From: Candidatus Zophobacter franzmannii
GTDB taxonomy: Bacteria; Cloacimonadota; Cloacimonadia; Cloacimonadales; JAFGVF01
Length of the DNA: 6,019 nucleotides
NCBI GenBank assembly: GCA_030765245.1
Contig: JAVCCX010000440.1
Coordinates: 1 to 6,019, forward strand
Direction: 5' to 3'
Positions 1-5,522 of this stretch are shown here, piece after piece; the stretch's first letter is position 1, and every line of letters begins with the position of its first letter. The position numbers were made by a program, and so were the translations under genes. The notes under the pieces were generated by a model that had not been told where the DNA came from, made no database searches, and saw nothing but the letters and a program-made list of their open reading frames with translations.

Positions 1-824
1 CGGTTACTGCCGGAGCTATAAGTGCTATTGACCTCGTATTAAGAACTTTCAAGCCTACCAAGGTACATTTACCAGCCTTCTTCTGGGGGCCATATAAATC
101 TCTCGCTGAGTTAAACTCACATTCAATTGGATACTACCGTGACTTATCGCAAGAATTCTCTCGAGATGACATTGTTATCATCTGCGACCCAAACAATCCA
201 ACAGGTGCTAAATTGGATGATAAAGAGTTGTTTGAGAATATGCAGAGGATTACATCAAAGGGAACGACAATTCTTTTTGATAGTCCATACAGAAGAATGA
301 AACGAGGAGTTGAGGATAACTTCTTCAAACGAATCAGTAGAATCCCTAATCTGTTGATTATCGAATCTTTCAGTAAATCACTTGGTATGCCTGGGATGCG
401 AATAGCATTCATTCGTACGAATGCGGAACATCTACTTAGTGAAATTAAGATTAGACTAACCTATGGATTTGGTGGCGTAAATCAATTGGCTCAACAGGTC
501 GTGACTTATCTTCTAAGTACAACCAAAGGTAAAGCGATAGTACATCAGTTTAAGACAGAGACCAATAAGCAGATCATCAAGAATATTAACTGGTTATCTG
601 ATAATGGGTTGTTGGAAGAATCTCTCTATACAGAAGCTCCTGACGGCATTTTTGCGATAATAAACAGGTCTGAAGAAGATATGATATTAAATAGAATAGG
701 GGCAGTTACAATGGAGTTTTTCACAGAGCTGCCTGACCTCAAGAGTAGATATGGTAAATGCTCTCGGATTTGCGTTTCAGTCCCTCACACCAAATTCCTC
801 AAATACTTTAATAAGCTAATATGA
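1..824 (+). CDS. PLP-dependent aminotransferase, class I/II fold (5' end missing)
   Basis: The reading frame is open from base 3 to the TGA at 822-824, giving 273 visible residues. Relatives are usually about 350-400 residues, so roughly the first 80-100 residues lie outside the window. Family marks appear in the expected order. NNPTG is near bases 190-206. FDSPY carries the PLP-ring Asp (279-281) and the phosphate/PLP-contacting Tyr (288-290). SFSKSLGMPGMR carries the Schiff-base Lys (375-377). Near the C-terminus, SRICVSVP carries the likely substrate-carboxylate Arg (765-767). Such cytosolic enzymes transfer an amino group between an amino acid and a 2-oxo acid. The motifs resemble the histidinol-phosphate aminotransferase/CobC-like branch, but the substrate cannot be fixed without the N-terminus and neighbours. 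An internal TTG at 213 is not the real start, because NNPTG and further family-like sequence lie upstream of it in the same frame. Confidence 0.93.
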   Translation, partial: VTAGAISAIDLVLRTFKPTKVHLPAFFWGPYKSLAELNSHSIGYYRDLSQEFSRDDIVIICDPNNPTGAKLDDKELFENMQRITSKGTTILFDSPYRRMKRGVEDNFFKRISRIPNLLIIESFSKSLGMPGMRIAFIRTNAEHLLSEIKIRLTYGFGGVNQLAQQVVTYLLSTTKGKAIVHQFKTETNKQIIKNINWLSDNGLLEESLYTEAPDGIFAIINRSEEDMILNRIGAVTMEFFTELPDLKSRYGKCSRICVSVPHTKFLKYFNKLI

Positions 825-825
825 T

Positions 826-848
826 AAAAGGGAGCAGTTAAGCTCCCT
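826..848 (-). terminator. Rho-independent terminator of the ndk unit
   Basis: On the - strand a perfect 7-bp stem AGGGAGC/GCTCCCT with a 6-nt loop is followed directly by TTTTAT, 23 bases beyond the ndk stop. The + strand copy starts 2 bases after the aminotransferase stop. There it has A residues before the stem but no immediate U-tract after it, so it should work mainly for ndk and only weakly, if at all, for the convergent gene. Confidence 0.75.
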
Positions 849-870
849 CAGAGTCTTCTTAATATATATT

Positions 871-1269
871 TTAGCCAAATATCACGCGTCTCTCAGCCAA
901 AAAATGCTCCTCAGAATCTGAAGCATGAACTGCATTTCGTCTCATAGAAGAAGCGTATTTCCCTCTTATAGTGTCCGGTTCACACATCTCAGGATCTGTG
1001 GGACCTATTATATGCCTTAACCTTGAGATTGCATTCTTACCTGTAAGAATAATTGCAACTGTCTTGCCGGAAGTCATGAACATCAGTAGGTCCGGGAAAA
1101 ACTCCTTACTATTATGCTCAGAGTAGAACCGTTCAGCAAGCTCTGGAGTAAACTTGAACATTATCATCTCTTCAATTCGGAACTTCTTACTCTCTAGAAT
1201 TGATATAATCTCACCGATATTCTTTGCTTTCGTAGCGTCCGGTTTAATCAATAAAAGCGTTTGTTCCAT
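871..1269 (-). CDS. ndk: Nucleoside diphosphate kinase
   Basis: The 132-residue protein is full length for a short bacterial Ndk (about 130-150). Ndk moves the gamma phosphate of ATP onto NDPs through a phosphohistidine, balancing NTP and dNTP pools in the cytosol. Visible family marks are LLIKPDA (Lys9), the loop with Arg85 and GPTDP (Thr91), IRGKYA (Arg102), NAVHASDS with catalytic His115, and Glu126 near the C-terminus. The residue after His115 is Ala where many homologues have Gly (HGSDS); this variant does occur in the family and should not abolish activity. The ATG lies only 3 bp after the stop of the upstream 106-residue gene, and no strong Shine-Dalgarno is visible, so translation is probably coupled to that gene. 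A hairpin terminator follows 23 bp after the stop. Confidence 0.97.
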   Translation of the reverse strand: MEQTLLLIKPDATKAKNIGEIISILESKKFRIEEMIMFKFTPELAERFYSEHNSKEFFPDLLMFMTSGKTVAIILTGKNAISRLRHIIGPTDPEMCEPDTIRGKYASSMRRNAVHASDSEEHFLAERRVIFG

Positions 1270-1272
1270 ATC

Positions 1273-1593
1273 TTAGAAGGCTAACTTAGTTTCAACATAA
1301 TCCATGGCAGCCACTTTGATGGCGATGTCACGGTTCAAAATCCTACTCATGTTTATCTTGTGCTCAAGAATTGCAATCCAAACCTCTTCAACTTCACCTG
1401 CTTTGAACTCTTTTCCTGTATATCTCTTGAGCATCTGTGTGTAAAACTCTTCTCTATCAGAGTCAACAGCAGATATTACATATTTATAATGAGAATTAGT
1501 TATCTCATATTCTTTAAAACGAACATCAATCACTGCAAAACCCAACTTCATCAAGTTTTCAAAGTTGATCTGAATCCCTTGATTTTTCTCCAT
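1273..1593 (-). CDS. Hypothetical protein, first gene of the ndk unit
   Basis: I do not recognise this 106-residue protein. It is charged and soluble-looking, with no signal peptide or membrane segment. The N-terminal half has alternating hydrophobic stretches that could be beta strands (FAVIDVRF, YKYVISAV). The C-terminal half looks helical (EVEEVWIAILEHKINMSRIL, then a segment ending in VAAMDYVE). The start ATG at 1591-1593 is supported by GAGGAG about 6 bases upstream on the - strand, and a plausible promoter lies just before that. It is very probably cotranscribed with ndk, whose start codon follows after 3 bp. This suggests a link to ndk expression or simply operon sharing; no function can be assigned from sequence alone. 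Confidence 0.8.
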   Translation of the reverse strand: MEKNQGIQINFENLMKLGFAVIDVRFKEYEITNSHYKYVISAVDSDREEFYTQMLKRYTGKEFKAGEVEEVWIAILEHKINMSRILNRDIAIKVAAMDYVETKLAF

Positions 1594-1610
1594 CTTGTAC
1601 TCCTCTGCCT

Positions 1611-1639
1611 ATGTTAATAAATCCTACTTTTACTAACAA
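1611..1639 (-). promoter_or_regulatory. Putative sigma70-type promoter of the unknown gene-ndk unit
   Basis: Read on the - strand, TTGTTA (1639-1634) and TAACAT (1616-1611) are separated by exactly 17 bases. Each matches 4 of 6 consensus positions. A run of nine A/T pairs (1638-1646 on the + strand) lies at and upstream of the -35 box and could act as an UP-like element. The GAGGAG ribosome site and the ATG follow at suitable distances. Confidence 0.45.
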
Positions 1640-1676
1640 AAAAAAACAGTCAAGCAAACTTAAAGAAATTTAGTAA

Positions 1677-2425
1677 TCACTCAATCAACCCGGCAATTAA
1701 CCGACATAGTTCAAGCCGATTAGGGTCTATCAATTCTCTTCCATATGCATCAACAAAGATATCTCTATTTATCTGTATTTAGATTGTTTTTCAATGCCCA
1801 TATTCCCCAAAATAGATCCCAATGCCTATCCCCTACTCCTCCTGAACCTAAATCCACAAACTCTTTCAATTGGAAGTTATCCATGATAATATTAGGTAAA
1901 CAGTAATCACCGTGAATAACAGTATCATTCACTGCCAGATGCTTTAGCTCGTGGAGACTTTCTATCGCTTTCGTTGTCCCTTCTGGAATTATGTCAGCAT
2001 CTATGACTGTTCCGGCATTCTCTATAGCCTCATTGATCATCTCATCCATGCGTCTCTGAAATGGACACTTTTCAGTAGGTAGTGCGTGAATTTTCCTCAG
2101 ACTTCTTCCATAGACCTCTGCCAATTTCTCAGGATTACTAAGATGTTCACCTGAGATTCCATCCTCACCTTGGATAGCTGATGTGAGAAGGTAATCCTTA
2201 TCATCATCAGACTCAAATGCAATAACCTGCGGTGCTAAACCTTGTTGATTGAAGAAATTTGTCATGGTGAGTTTTTTGCTGAGTTTTACGAAGTAGAATG
2301 TATCGGACCAGAACAATAAGAAGGGGTGTTAGCTCCACTTTGTAGATTGATGGTACAGCTAAAGCAGTACTTCCCAAAATAAGAGTTTCATTAGAAATAA
2401 ATGGACGGCAAAAATACTCTGTCAT
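1677..2425 (-). pseudogene. Frameshifted aminoglycoside phosphotransferase-like gene
   Basis: The longest intact piece (2316-1765, 183 residues) matches the APH/choline-kinase-like phosphotransferase fold. It has GLAPQVIAFES and DYLLTSAIQGEDG in the hinge region, the catalytic loop HGDYCLPN (His135, Asp137, Asn142 of this piece) and the DFG-equivalent VDLGSGGVGDRHWDLFWG (Asp155). It stops at TAG (1767-1765) after NTDK. The sequence then continues in another frame as DIFVDAYGRELIDPNR and on to a TGA at 1679-1677, which is the expected family C-terminus, so a 2-bp loss (or 1-bp gain) near 1760-1770 broke the gene. The N-terminus is also out of frame: a third frame from ATG 2425 encodes GSTA...IYKVE, and an in-frame TAA (2331-2329) blocks direct extension of the core piece. 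A crossover is needed near the GGGG run at 2323-2326. The N-lobe also seems to lack the stretch carrying the usual alpha-C Glu before MTNFFN, judged from family knowledge. The intact ancestor would have been a cytosolic small-molecule kinase; aminoglycoside resistance is not implied. Sequencing error is possible, but two separate shifts make decay more likely. Confidence 0.82.
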
Positions 2426-2430
2426 ATATT
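2402..2430 (+). promoter_or_regulatory. Putative promoter of the DUF4440-like lipoprotein gene
   Basis: TGGACG (2402-2407, 4 of 6 to TTGACA) and TATATT (2425-2430, 5 of 6 to TATAAT) are 17 bases apart. They end 36 bases before the lipoprotein ATG, and overlap the 5' end of the divergent broken phosphotransferase gene. There is no further support, so this is a tentative call. Confidence 0.35.
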
Positions 2431-2466
2431 AGTTTTAAGACAATCTAAGCTTATATGAGGTAAAAA

Positions 2467-2910
2467 ATGAAGAAACTCCTTATTGTATTACTCGTAGCAG
2501 TAGTTCTAATTTCCTGTGCTAAACTCACAGTCCAAAGTATTGCCAAGGCGCCAATCGATTCTTTAGTTGCAGACTGGTGTAACGGATTTAATAATCACGA
2601 TGCTGAAGCTATCACCAACATGTTTGAAACAGATGCCATACTAATGGATGACAACATCATCATAACAAATCAGCAACAGATGCTCCATGAGTGGATTGAT
2701 CCCAACCTTAGCCATGTTAGTAATCTGAAGGCAGAACAATTGCAGGCTTGGTCAACAAGTGATCGTGCCGGATATGCCGGAAAGTATTCCGTAGATTACA
2801 CTCTTGATGATGGGACAGTTAACCATCCAAAGGGAGTCTTTATGGTGAACTGGACGAAGAATGCAGAAGGTGAGTGGAAAATAACTACAGCCTGTATTAA
2901 TCCGTTTTGA
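2467..2910 (+). CDS. Lipoprotein with NTF2-like (DUF4440/SnoaL-type) domain
   Basis: The 147-residue precursor starts with MKK, a hydrophobic core and a lipobox LISC, with the lipidated Cys at residue 17. It should therefore be exported by Sec, lipidated and cut by signal peptidase II. Residue +2 is Ala, not Asp, so in a diderm it would be sorted to the outer membrane. The mature part matches the small NTF2-like cone fold of the DUF4440/SnoaL group: a helix with DWCNGFNNHDAEAITNMF, then ETDAILMDD, and a C-terminal sheet with VFMVNWTKNAEGEWKI. This fold is used for ligand binding, and sometimes for catalysis, and no active site can be named here. The start is fixed by GAGG at 2457-2460, 6 bases before the ATG. 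It appears to be a single-gene unit, divergent from the broken phosphotransferase gene and 214 bp upstream of sdpR. Confidence 0.85.
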   Translation: MKKLLIVLLVAVVLISCAKLTVQSIAKAPIDSLVADWCNGFNNHDAEAITNMFETDAILMDDNIIITNQQQMLHEWIDPNLSHVSNLKAEQLQAWSTSDRAGYAGKYSVDYTLDDGTVNHPKGVFMVNWTKNAEGEWKITTACINPF

Positions 2911-3027
2911 ATTGATCTTGGGTTATTCAACATCTACTGATCTCTTTCATCAAAGCAATCTAGCAACAGCGTTGCATCCTTCCATAGATTAACGATTCCT
3001 TACCCATTGCAAGTTTTTACACTACCT

Positions 3028-3062
3028 CTTCTTCCGTGCTTTCAGTGTTTTCGGTGGTTAAT
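3028..3062. repeat. 9-bp-periodic intergenic repeat of the AACCAC-GAA-CAC type
   Basis: Three 9-bp units lie head to tail: CTTCCGTGC (3031-3039), TTTCAGTGT (3040-3048) and TTTCGGTGG (3049-3057), followed by TTAATT. Read on the - strand, this is AATTAACCACCGAAAACAC and so on, with CAC-nGAA spaced every 9 bases. The pattern strongly resembles the short AACCACnGAnnACACnGA elements found scattered between genes in many unrelated bacterial genomes. Their role is not known to me. The direct periodicity is visible; membership of the dispersed family is from recollection. Confidence 0.55.
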
Positions 3063-3074
3063 TCCCCATTTCCC

Positions 3075-3112
3075 TTGACAGTATATCAGTATATAGGCAA
3101 CTGTCTATATAC
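3075..3112 (+). promoter_or_regulatory. Putative sdpR operator with a TTGACA promoter element
   Basis: A perfect consensus -35 hexamer TTGACA is at 3075-3080. Overlapping and following it is a tandem direct repeat CAGTATAT (3079-3086 and 3087-3094), then an inverted repeat GTATATAG (3089-3096) and CTATATAC (3105-3112) around an 8-bp centre, with 10 of 12 possible pairs symmetric. Thus three GTATAT half-sites occur in 32 bp, ending just before the sdpR ribosome site GGGAGG (3116-3121). This layout fits binding of a dimeric winged-helix ArsR-family repressor to its own promoter. No good -10 hexamer lies 16-18 bp after TTGACA, so the exact promoter is uncertain. Confidence 0.6.
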
Positions 3113-3124
3113 ATAGGGAGGATT

Positions 3125-3403
3125 ATGCCAAAGGATAATGTTTTTAAAGCTCTTTCCGATCCAAATAGGCGGAAGATATTGCAATTACTAAAGAAGGTCG
3201 ATGCCCTGACGGTTGGTAAGATTGCTAAGGAATTTGATATATCCCAACCCTCTGTGAGTGATCACCTCAAGATATTGCGCAATGCTGATCTGGTGTATTC
3301 AGAAAAGAAAGGTCAGTATGTGCATTATTATCTAAACACAACAGTATTTGAAGATATCGTTTCCTATTTCATGAACATAGTAACAACTTCAAAGGAACAA
3401 TAA
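3125..3403 (+). CDS. sdpR: ArsR-family autorepressor, SdpR type
   Basis: This 92-residue winged-helix protein is full length for SdpR-like repressors (about 90). It begins with the family-typical NVFKALSDPNRRKILQLLK (residues 5-23). The recognition-helix region is FDISQPSVSDHLKILRNADLV and the wing is KKGQYVHYYLNTTVFEDI. It has no cysteine at all, so it lacks the CxC metal site of ArsR/SmtB metal sensors. This fits the SdpR branch, which in Bacillus subtilis represses its own sdpRI operon and is released when ligand-occupied SdpI captures it at the membrane. The start is set by GGGAGG at 3116-3121, 3 bases before the ATG. A palindromic operator lies immediately upstream. The stop TAA touches the ATG of sdpI, so the two are one operon. 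The role in this organism is inferred from the family. Confidence 0.9.
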   Translation: MPKDNVFKALSDPNRRKILQLLKKVDALTVGKIAKEFDISQPSVSDHLKILRNADLVYSEKKGQYVHYYLNTTVFEDIVSYFMNIVTTSKEQ

Positions 3404-4069
3404 ATGAAACGGTTAAAACAATACTTTCTCTGTATCGGAGTCATCCTTCTTCAGATACTTGTCTCCCTCCGATTTATCGCACAACTGGGAATGGATTACA
3501 AGATCCCTACTCATTGGAACATAAAGGGTCAAATTGATGGCTGGATGGGAATAGGAAAAGGTTCAATGCTCTTTATCGGGTTAAATCTATTTCTTTTCCT
3601 CTTACTCTTTCTTCTCCCCTATTTCTCTCCAAAATACAAAGCTCAGGAAGAGAGATTTGAGAAGGTTATGCCCCAGTTTGCCGGAATATTAGCTTTCTTT
3701 TTCGGCACTATCCATATCTTCAGTATCTACCTTGCAAAATACCCAGAGATAAGCGAAAAGGGTAACTTTGTCCTTTCAATACTCGGAATCATGTTTATTG
3801 CAATTGGTAACCTCTTACCAAAGATTCCACAAAATTTCTTTGCCGGTATAAGAACCCCATGGACACTTAGCTCAGAAGATATTTGGAGAAAGACACATCG
3901 TTTGGGTGGTCGGTCTTTCGTATTTGGAGGTATCTTTGTTATCTTTGCTTCCATGTTTCCGCATGACAGTTCCACTACTGTTTTTGCTTTTATAATCTTT
4001 ATGGCGTGTGCTTTATTACCCGCAGGATATTCTTTTATCCTATTTAAAAAAGAAGGGAGTTCCAAATGA
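3404..4069 (+). CDS. sdpI: SdpI-family membrane immunity/signalling protein (DUF1648 + SdpI)
   Basis: The 221-residue polytopic inner-membrane protein matches SdpI in length and motifs. An N-terminal DUF1648 unit (about residues 10-60) has IPTHWNIKGQIDGW, with P35, H37, W38, N39 and G42. The SdpI signature near residues 135-169 reads GNLLPKIPQNFFAGIRTPWT, followed after a short gap by WRKTHRLGGR. Hydrophobic stretches suggest about six membrane segments, near residues 7-27, 54-72, 92-110, 121-138, 171-185 and 191-214. In Bacillus subtilis SdpI protects against the secreted toxin SdpC and, when toxin is present, pulls SdpR from DNA. Translation starts directly after the sdpR stop (TAAATG), helped by AAAGGA 7 bases upstream. 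The 3' end overlaps the next start as ATGA. No sdpA, sdpB or sdpC is seen, so the ligand is unknown. Confidence 0.9.
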   Translation: MKRLKQYFLCIGVILLQILVSLRFIAQLGMDYKIPTHWNIKGQIDGWMGIGKGSMLFIGLNLFLFLLLFLLPYFSPKYKAQEERFEKVMPQFAGILAFFFGTIHIFSIYLAKYPEISEKGNFVLSILGIMFIAIGNLLPKIPQNFFAGIRTPWTLSSEDIWRKTHRLGGRSFVFGGIFVIFASMFPHDSSTTVFAFIIFMACALLPAGYSFILFKKEGSSK

Positions 4070-5373
4070 GAATAGTCTTAATCCTAATAATCTTTCTCAC
4101 TACACTATCTCTAATTGCTGATACTAAGAAGACAGCCGACAGTTACTTTGAACAGATGCAGATGGGAAACTATGCCAAATGCATTGAGATGAGTGATCAG
4201 AACATGCAAAAGAATCTACCTGTTGATAAGCTCAAAGAGGTTTGGGAATCACTTCCGAATCAGCTTGGAAAACTTATTGGAGTTTTAGATTACAGTATGG
4301 TTACACAAGGTGAGTACGAGATACATATATATGTTCTAAACTTTGATAAAATGGTCATGGATATGAAAATCACTGTTGATAAAGAGAATAAGATCTCGGG
4401 TCTTTTCTACACAATGTCAAAGACTCCCAAGCCGGGAACAGCCTTAAAGTTACCGGACTATCTCGATAAAGAGAAGGCTGTTGAAAAGGATGTCTCATTT
4501 GATTGCGAAAAGATGATGATTAATGGTAAACTTACAACTCCTATCGGCTATGAGAACTACCCACTCGTTTTAATGCTCACAGGGTCAGGTCCTAACGATA
4601 TGGATGAGACAATTGCCCAGAGAAAACCATTCCGCGATTTAGCTATTGGTTTGGCTAATAAGGGAATTGCAACTCTTCGCTGGAATAAACGAACATTGGA
4701 TTATCCCCAGATTGGCAACAGAATAGACTTCTCACCGAGGGACGAATATATTATAGAGCTAAACGCTGCTCTACGATGGATGAAAGACAATAACATGAAT
4801 AATTCAAATTTCGTGCTGGGTCACAGTATGGGTGCTTTTATGCTTCCGCAAATTGCACAAGAGAACGACAAGATAAAGGGTTTCATTATGCTTGCCGGAA
4901 ATGCCCGACCACTTGAAGATTTGGTGGCAGCGCAGTATGAATATATCTTTGGTTTACACCCAATGACCTCTCAGATAGAAGCTGAACTAGCAAAGATAAA
5001 AAAACAAAGTGCTGAGATAAAAGAACTAACTGCTGAAACAGAGGTAACCGAACCTCTTCTTCTCGGTATTCCTAAAGCATATTGGCTTTGGATGAATTAC
5101 TATAAGCAAACAGAAGTATTAGGGAAAACAGATTCACCATTCATGATTCTTCAGGGTGAGAAAGATTACCAGGTAACAATGGAAGACTTCAGTATTTGGG
5201 AAAGTGTAGCTGAGGGTAGACCGAATATTGTTACTAAGAGCTATCCAATCCTCGATCATCTCTTTATGCCATGTTCAGGAGATTCAACTCCTGATAGTTA
5301 TCTGAATCCAAGCTTTGTTTCAAAGAAAGTTATTGAAGATATTGCTGAATGGATAACAAGCACTGATAAATAG
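4066..5373 (+). CDS. Secreted DUF3887 / alpha-beta hydrolase
   Basis: This 435-residue protein has an N-terminal Sec signal-like segment (residues 1-18, MRIVLILIIF...SLIA), then a DUF3887-type domain (about 20-118). The serine hydrolase domain runs from about 145 to 431. The oxyanion-region motif is LTGSGPNDMDE (171-181). The nucleophile is Ser254 in GHSMG, the acid is likely Asp367 in LQGEKDYQV, and the base is His398 in LDHLF, so the triad is complete. A charged helical insertion at 302-325 (IEAELAKIKKQSAEIKEL) looks like part of a mobile cap and could form a short coiled coil. DUF3887 joined to such hydrolases is a known arrangement; the substrate, probably an ester or peptide-like bond outside the cytoplasm, cannot be told. 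The ATG overlaps the sdpI stop by 4 bp (ATGA) and has GGGAG about 6 bases upstream, so it should be the third, translationally coupled gene of the sdpRI operon. No terminator is obvious after it. Confidence 0.9.
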   Translation: MRIVLILIIFLTTLSLIADTKKTADSYFEQMQMGNYAKCIEMSDQNMQKNLPVDKLKEVWESLPNQLGKLIGVLDYSMVTQGEYEIHIYVLNFDKMVMDMKITVDKENKISGLFYTMSKTPKPGTALKLPDYLDKEKAVEKDVSFDCEKMMINGKLTTPIGYENYPLVLMLTGSGPNDMDETIAQRKPFRDLAIGLANKGIATLRWNKRTLDYPQIGNRIDFSPRDEYIIELNAALRWMKDNNMNNSNFVLGHSMGAFMLPQIAQENDKIKGFIMLAGNARPLEDLVAAQYEYIFGLHPMTSQIEAELAKIKKQSAEIKELTAETEVTEPLLLGIPKAYWLWMNYYKQTEVLGKTDSPFMILQGEKDYQVTMEDFSIWESVAEGRPNIVTKSYPILDHLFMPCSGDSTPDSYLNPSFVSKKVIEDIAEWITSTDK

Positions 5374-5413
5374 GAGTTTACATGAGTTTTGATTTGCTCC
5401 GCAGGGAGTTTAC
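5373..5413 (+). repeat. Direct repeat GGAGTTTAC after the hydrolase gene
   Basis: GGAGTTTAC occurs at 5373-5381 and again at 5405-5413, each followed by a G-rich GAGT-like stretch. The first copy overlaps the hydrolase stop codon. Between them is CTCC-GCAG-GGAG, a 4-bp stem too weak for a terminator. The pair may be remnants of a short repeat or a local duplication. I see no gene here beyond a 20-codon open frame (5382-5444), which I do not accept. Confidence 0.4.
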
Positions 5414-5457
5414 GAGTGTGGGGCGAAGACAAAACTACAATTAGCATTATAAACAGA

Positions 5458-5490
5458 TTGTCATCTCGATCGTTGTTGAGGGATTTCTGG
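5458..5490. repeat. Possible dispersed intergenic repeat of the GTCATCTCGA type
   Basis: The stretch beginning TTGTCATCTCGATCG and ending TTGAGGGATTTCTGG has the form of the short GTCAT(C/T)TCGACCG...GAGA(G/A)ATCTC elements scattered between genes in many environmental bacterial genomes. It is imperfectly symmetric (ATCTC against GAGGGAT), so it could fold weakly as RNA. Only one copy is in the window, so the call rests on recollected resemblance. Confidence 0.4.
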
Positions 5491-5522
5491 TTTCAAACAT
5501 TATTATTCTATAAGGAGATTCA

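Noticed and set aside
1360..1617. A + strand open frame opposite the unknown gene
   Set aside because: It is antisense to a gene with a good ribosome site and promoter, and its translation has no family-like features.
1765..2316. An intact 183-residue aminoglycoside phosphotransferase starting at TTG 2316
   Set aside because: It lacks the family C-terminus, which is present in another frame, and most of the N-lobe; the TTG has no ribosome site. It is better read as the core of a pseudogene.
2963..2975. GCAAC-AGC-GTTGC hairpin downstream of the lipoprotein gene as a terminator
   Set aside because: The stem is only 5 bp with a 3-nt loop and no T-run follows, so it does not meet the form of an intrinsic terminator.
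3079..3112. The repeats upstream of sdpR as a CRISPR-like or phage attachment site
   Set aside because: The units are 8 bp, contiguous or palindromic, with no spacers and no integrase; an operator explains them better.
3727..4065. A - strand open frame opposite sdpI
   Set aside because: It lies wholly within the strongly supported sdpI gene and is a shadow frame.
5382..5444. A 20-codon open frame with AGGAG 5 bases before its ATG, right after the hydrolase stop
   Set aside because: It is very short, contains part of a direct repeat, and has no recognisable feature; the AGGAG overlaps the stop codon and may be chance.
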